A stretch of 64,000 nucleotides of DNA from CAVTWD01 sp963738325 (GTDB lineage Bacteria; Actinomycetota; Acidimicrobiia; Acidimicrobiales; Ilumatobacteraceae): the NCBI GenBank assembly GCA_963738325.1, contig CAVTWD010000002.1:1-64000 (forward strand), written 5' to 3'. Positions 61,839 through 64,000 of this stretch are shown here, piece after piece. A program made the translations under genes and the position numbers. How positions within the stretch are numbered: the stretch's first letter is position 1; every line of letters begins with the position of its first letter. The notes beneath the pieces are model-generated. The model did not search any database and was not told the DNA's origin. It saw only the letters and a program-made list of their open reading frames with translations.

Positions 61839-63263
61839 TCAGGTGAGCTTCTCGACGAACCCCTCGAGCTGGCGGAGGTTGCGAACCTCGTAGACGCCGT
61901 CGGTGTGGATGGCGTACTCCCCGACGATCGAGTCGCCCGTGTTCCAGTACGAGCGCGGCTCGGGGTTCAGCCAGTACACGTGGCGGGCCTTGTGGCGCAT
62001 CTCCTTGACCACCCAGCTCTGCGCGGCGTGGTAGTTGTTCCGGGCGTCGCCGAGGAGCAGCACGGTCGTCTTCGGACCGACGTCTCGGCCGTAGCGCTCC
62101 CAGAACACCTCGAAGGCGTGGCCGTAGTCGCTGTGGCCGTCGACCCAGACGACGTCGGCTTCGGTGTTCACGCGGTGGACCGCTTCGGTGATGTCCTCCA
62201 CGCCCCGGAAGTAGTCGGTCACCTCGTCGATGCCATCGATGAAGACGAAGGAGCGGACCTTCGAGAACTGGCTCTGGATGGCGTACACGAGATGGAGGGT
62301 GAAGCGGGCGAACGCGGCGACCGAACCCGAGATGTCGGCCACCACCATCAGCTCGGGCTTCGCCGGCCTCGGGTACTTGAACTTCGGCTCGGCCGGCACG
62401 CCCCCGTAGCTCAGGCTGTGGCGCACGGTCGAGCGGAAGTCGAGCGGGCCCTTGCGACCGTGGCGGCGCTTGCGGGCGAGGCGGGCGGCGAGCTTGCGGG
62501 TGAGCGGGTGCAAGGCCTTGCGCAACGCGAGCATCTCGTCGCGCGACGCGTGCATGAAGTCCACGTCCTCGGGCAGCGGCTTGCGCAACGTCTTGGCCAT
62601 GGCCTCGACGCCACGGTCGGCCACGAGACGCCGGCGGATCTCGGCCTCGACCTCTTTCTTGAACTGCTCGATGCGAAGCCCGTACTCGTCTTGTTCGAGC
62701 CGCTCCTCGAGCTCGGTCAGCTGCCCGCCGGCCTGCTGGCGGCTCGCCTCCATGAGCTTGTCCATCATGGCGTCGAGATCGAGGTTCCGCAGCGTGCGGT
62801 AGAGGTAGTAGGTACCGCCCACGGGGCGGCCCGGCTCCATCCCCGCGTACCGGCTGACGGCTTGGCGGGCGAGGGCCCGCATCATGGCGTCGTCGCCGCG
62901 CATCAGCGCCTGGTAGAGCATGAGCATCAGCTCTTCGGCGGAGAGCGCGTCCATCGAACCGGGCGCGCCCCGGCCCTCGCCCTGGCGATCCTGGTCCGCC
63001 CGCCAGAACCCGTCCTCGTCTTCGCCGTCACCCAGGCGGTACTGCGGACCTCGCAGCGAGAAGTACACCTCGAACACCGTCTCGAAGGCGCGCCAGTGCG
63101 CGTTGCTCTTCACGAGCGTGGCGGCGAGGGCGTACTTGAACGCCTCGCGGTCCTCGATGGGGATGTGGGTGACCGCCTCCATGGCATCGAGGTTCTCCGT
63201 GAGCGACACGGGCAGGCCCGCCGCTCTCAGCTCGATGATGAAGCCGTTCAGCAGGTCGAGCAT
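61839..63263 (-). CDS. VWA-domain protein, CoxE-like
   Basis: The predicted protein has 474 residues. The N-terminal half is helical (GFIIELRAAGLPVSLTENLD, a typical CoxE opening; YLYRTLRNLDLDAMMDKLME). The C-terminal VWA domain contains PELMVVADISGSVAAFARFT (MIDAS DxSxS), then FIDGIDEVTDYF, DGHSDYGHAFEVFW and VLLLGDARNNYH. CoxE-type proteins work with MoxR AAA ATPases as metal-centre or complex-assembly chaperones. It starts six bases from the stop of the MoxR-like gene, making an operon. Confidence 0.9.
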   Translation of the reverse strand: MLDLLNGFIIELRAAGLPVSLTENLDAMEAVTHIPIEDREAFKYALAATLVKSNAHWRAFETVFEVYFSLRGPQYRLGDGEDEDGFWRADQDRQGEGRGAPGSMDALSAEELMLMLYQALMRGDDAMMRALARQAVSRYAGMEPGRPVGGTYYLYRTLRNLDLDAMMDKLMEASRQQAGGQLTELEERLEQDEYGLRIEQFKKEVEAEIRRRLVADRGVEAMAKTLRKPLPEDVDFMHASRDEMLALRKALHPLTRKLAARLARKRRHGRKGPLDFRSTVRHSLSYGGVPAEPKFKYPRPAKPELMVVADISGSVAAFARFTLHLVYAIQSQFSKVRSFVFIDGIDEVTDYFRGVEDITEAVHRVNTEADVVWVDGHSDYGHAFEVFWERYGRDVGPKTTVLLLGDARNNYHAAQSWVVKEMRHKARHVYWLNPEPRSYWNTGDSIVGEYAIHTDGVYEVRNLRQLEGFVEKLT

Positions 63264-63268
63264 CGGCG

Positions 63269-64000
63269 CTACTTGTCCACCGACAGCTCTTTCGCGGCCT
63301 TGGCGATGTCGGACTGGTACTTGAGGAGGATGTGCAACGTCTCCTTGGCCTGTTGCGCGTCGATCGACTCGATGTTCAAGAGCACGAGCGTGCGCGCCCA
63401 GTCGAGCGTCTCCGACACCGACGGCGCCTTCTTCAGCTCGAGCTGGCGGATCGAGCGGACGATGCGCGCCACCTGGTCGGCGAGGTGCTCGGTGATGCCG
63501 GGCACCTTGGCCAGCACGATCTCCTTCTCCCGTTCGAGGTCGGGGTAGTCGATGTGGAGGTAGAGGCAGCGCCGCTTCAACGCCTCGGACAGCTCACGCG
63601 TGTTGTTCGACGTGAGGAACACGAGCGGGATCTGCGTGGCCTCGATGGTGCCCAGCTCGGGGATCGACACCTGGTAGTCGGAGAGCACCTCGAGCAGCAG
63701 CGCCTCGGTCTCCACCTCGACCCGGTCGACCTCGTCGATCAGGAGGACGACCGGCTGCGAGGCGCGAATGGCCTCGAGCAGGGGCCGGGTGAGCAGGAAC
63801 TCCTCGGAGAAGATGTCGTCGTGGAGCTCGCTCCACCCCTCGCTCTCCCGATCGGCTTGGATGCGCAGGAGCTGCTTCTTGTAGTTCCACTCGTACAACG
63901 CCTTGGATTCGTCAAGACCCTCGTAGCACTGCAGGCGGATCAGGCGGGCCCCGAGGATCTCGCTCACGCTCTTGGCCAGCTGGGTCTTGCCCGTGCCCGC
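63269..64000 (-). CDS. MoxR-type AAA ATPase, partial (cut by the right edge)
   Basis: The frame runs off the window. At its edge the minus strand begins inside Walker A (AGTGKTQLAKSVSEILGARL). LIRLQCYEGLDESKALYEWN is the typical MoxR segment; VVLLIDEVDRVEVETEALLL is Walker B, VFLTSNNTRELSEALKRRCL is sensor 1 and the Arg finger. It ends SDIAKAAKELSVDK. With the VWA gene it forms a MoxR/CoxE chaperone pair, here possibly for a carbon-monoxide-dehydrogenase-like or other metalloenzyme outside the window. Confidence 0.93.
   Translation of the reverse strand, partial: AGTGKTQLAKSVSEILGARLIRLQCYEGLDESKALYEWNYKKQLLRIQADRESEGWSELHDDIFSEEFLLTRPLLEAIRASQPVVLLIDEVDRVEVETEALLLEVLSDYQVSIPELGTIEATQIPLVFLTSNNTRELSEALKRRCLYLHIDYPDLEREKEIVLAKVPGITEHLADQVARIVRSIRQLELKKAPSVSETLDWARTLVLLNIESIDAQQAKETLHILLKYQSDIAKAAKELSVDK

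Noticed and set aside
61665..63548. 627-codon plus-strand frame
   Set aside because: It mirrors the VWA and MoxR genes, which have clear motifs on the minus strand.

Overview
The window is high-GC DNA with short intergenic gaps and many ATGA/GTGA gene overlaps. Gene content points to an actinomycete, most likely a member of the class Acidimicrobiia or a neighbouring lineage. The pointers are a polyphosphate glucokinase, LAL-type LuxR regulators, a tad pilus locus that ends in a LysM/BTAD protein, a Tat-exported PGRP amidase with C-terminal propeller-like repeats, and a SAM-I/IV-clan riboswitch. The taxonomic call is inference from content only.

Left part (1-18241). A frameshifted M23 peptidase at the edge is followed by a mosaic of small accessory genes: a GNAT acetyltransferase, a PD-(D/E)XK-like protein, a VOC remnant and an EVE-domain protein. 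A twelve-gene tad/Flp pilus operon on the minus strand fills 14523-3923. In transcription order it encodes a lipoprotein, a secreted protein, CpaB, a CpaE-like protein, CpaF/TadA, TadB, TadC, an Flp-like pilin, two TadE proteins, a TadG-like protein and a LysM-BTAD membrane protein. An IS3-family element (14548-16081) sits against the first gene of the operon. An excisionase/tyrosine-integrase pair then abuts tRNA-Gly(GCC), which suggests a tRNA-targeted integrative element extending leftward.

Middle (18300-34600). This part holds an EamA transporter, a repeat-rich membrane protein, an Fpg/Nei glycosylase and a cobalt-type nitrile hydratase operon (beta-alpha-accessory). A SAM-riboswitch-controlled metX/PLP sulfhydrylase operon follows. 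Next is an operon of a PEP mutase-like enzyme and two carboxymuconolactone decarboxylase (CMD)/AhpD-like proteins. The second CMD protein has an in-frame UGA exactly where the second Cys of a CxxC motif would be, with a SECIS-like hairpin just downstream. This is a strong selenoprotein candidate and the best find here. A MarR-ABC exporter operon, the PGRP amidase and a radical-copper-oxidase-like protein complete the region.

Right part (34700-64000). Two large LuxR paralogues lie tail to tail, followed by SET, saccharopine-dehydrogenase-like, polysaccharide deacetylase and DNA adenine methylase genes. An acetoacetyl-CoA synthetase, HMG-CoA lyase and acyl-CoA dehydrogenase cluster suggests ketone-body or leucine catabolism. 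Then come DUF4262, a phosphotransferase, SURF1, lycopene cyclase, ppgK and an MBL hydrolase (all frameshifted), an MMPL/TetR operon, a GMC oxidoreductase, a histidine phosphatase, a Rieske oxygenase, and a VWA/MoxR pair cut by the right edge.

Many otherwise complete genes carry single-base frameshifts, often in homopolymers, especially at 4-10 kb and 49-54 kb. Because operon junctions and reading frames are otherwise intact, I read most of them as sequencing or assembly indels rather than decay. Coordinates of such genes span the whole conceptual gene.
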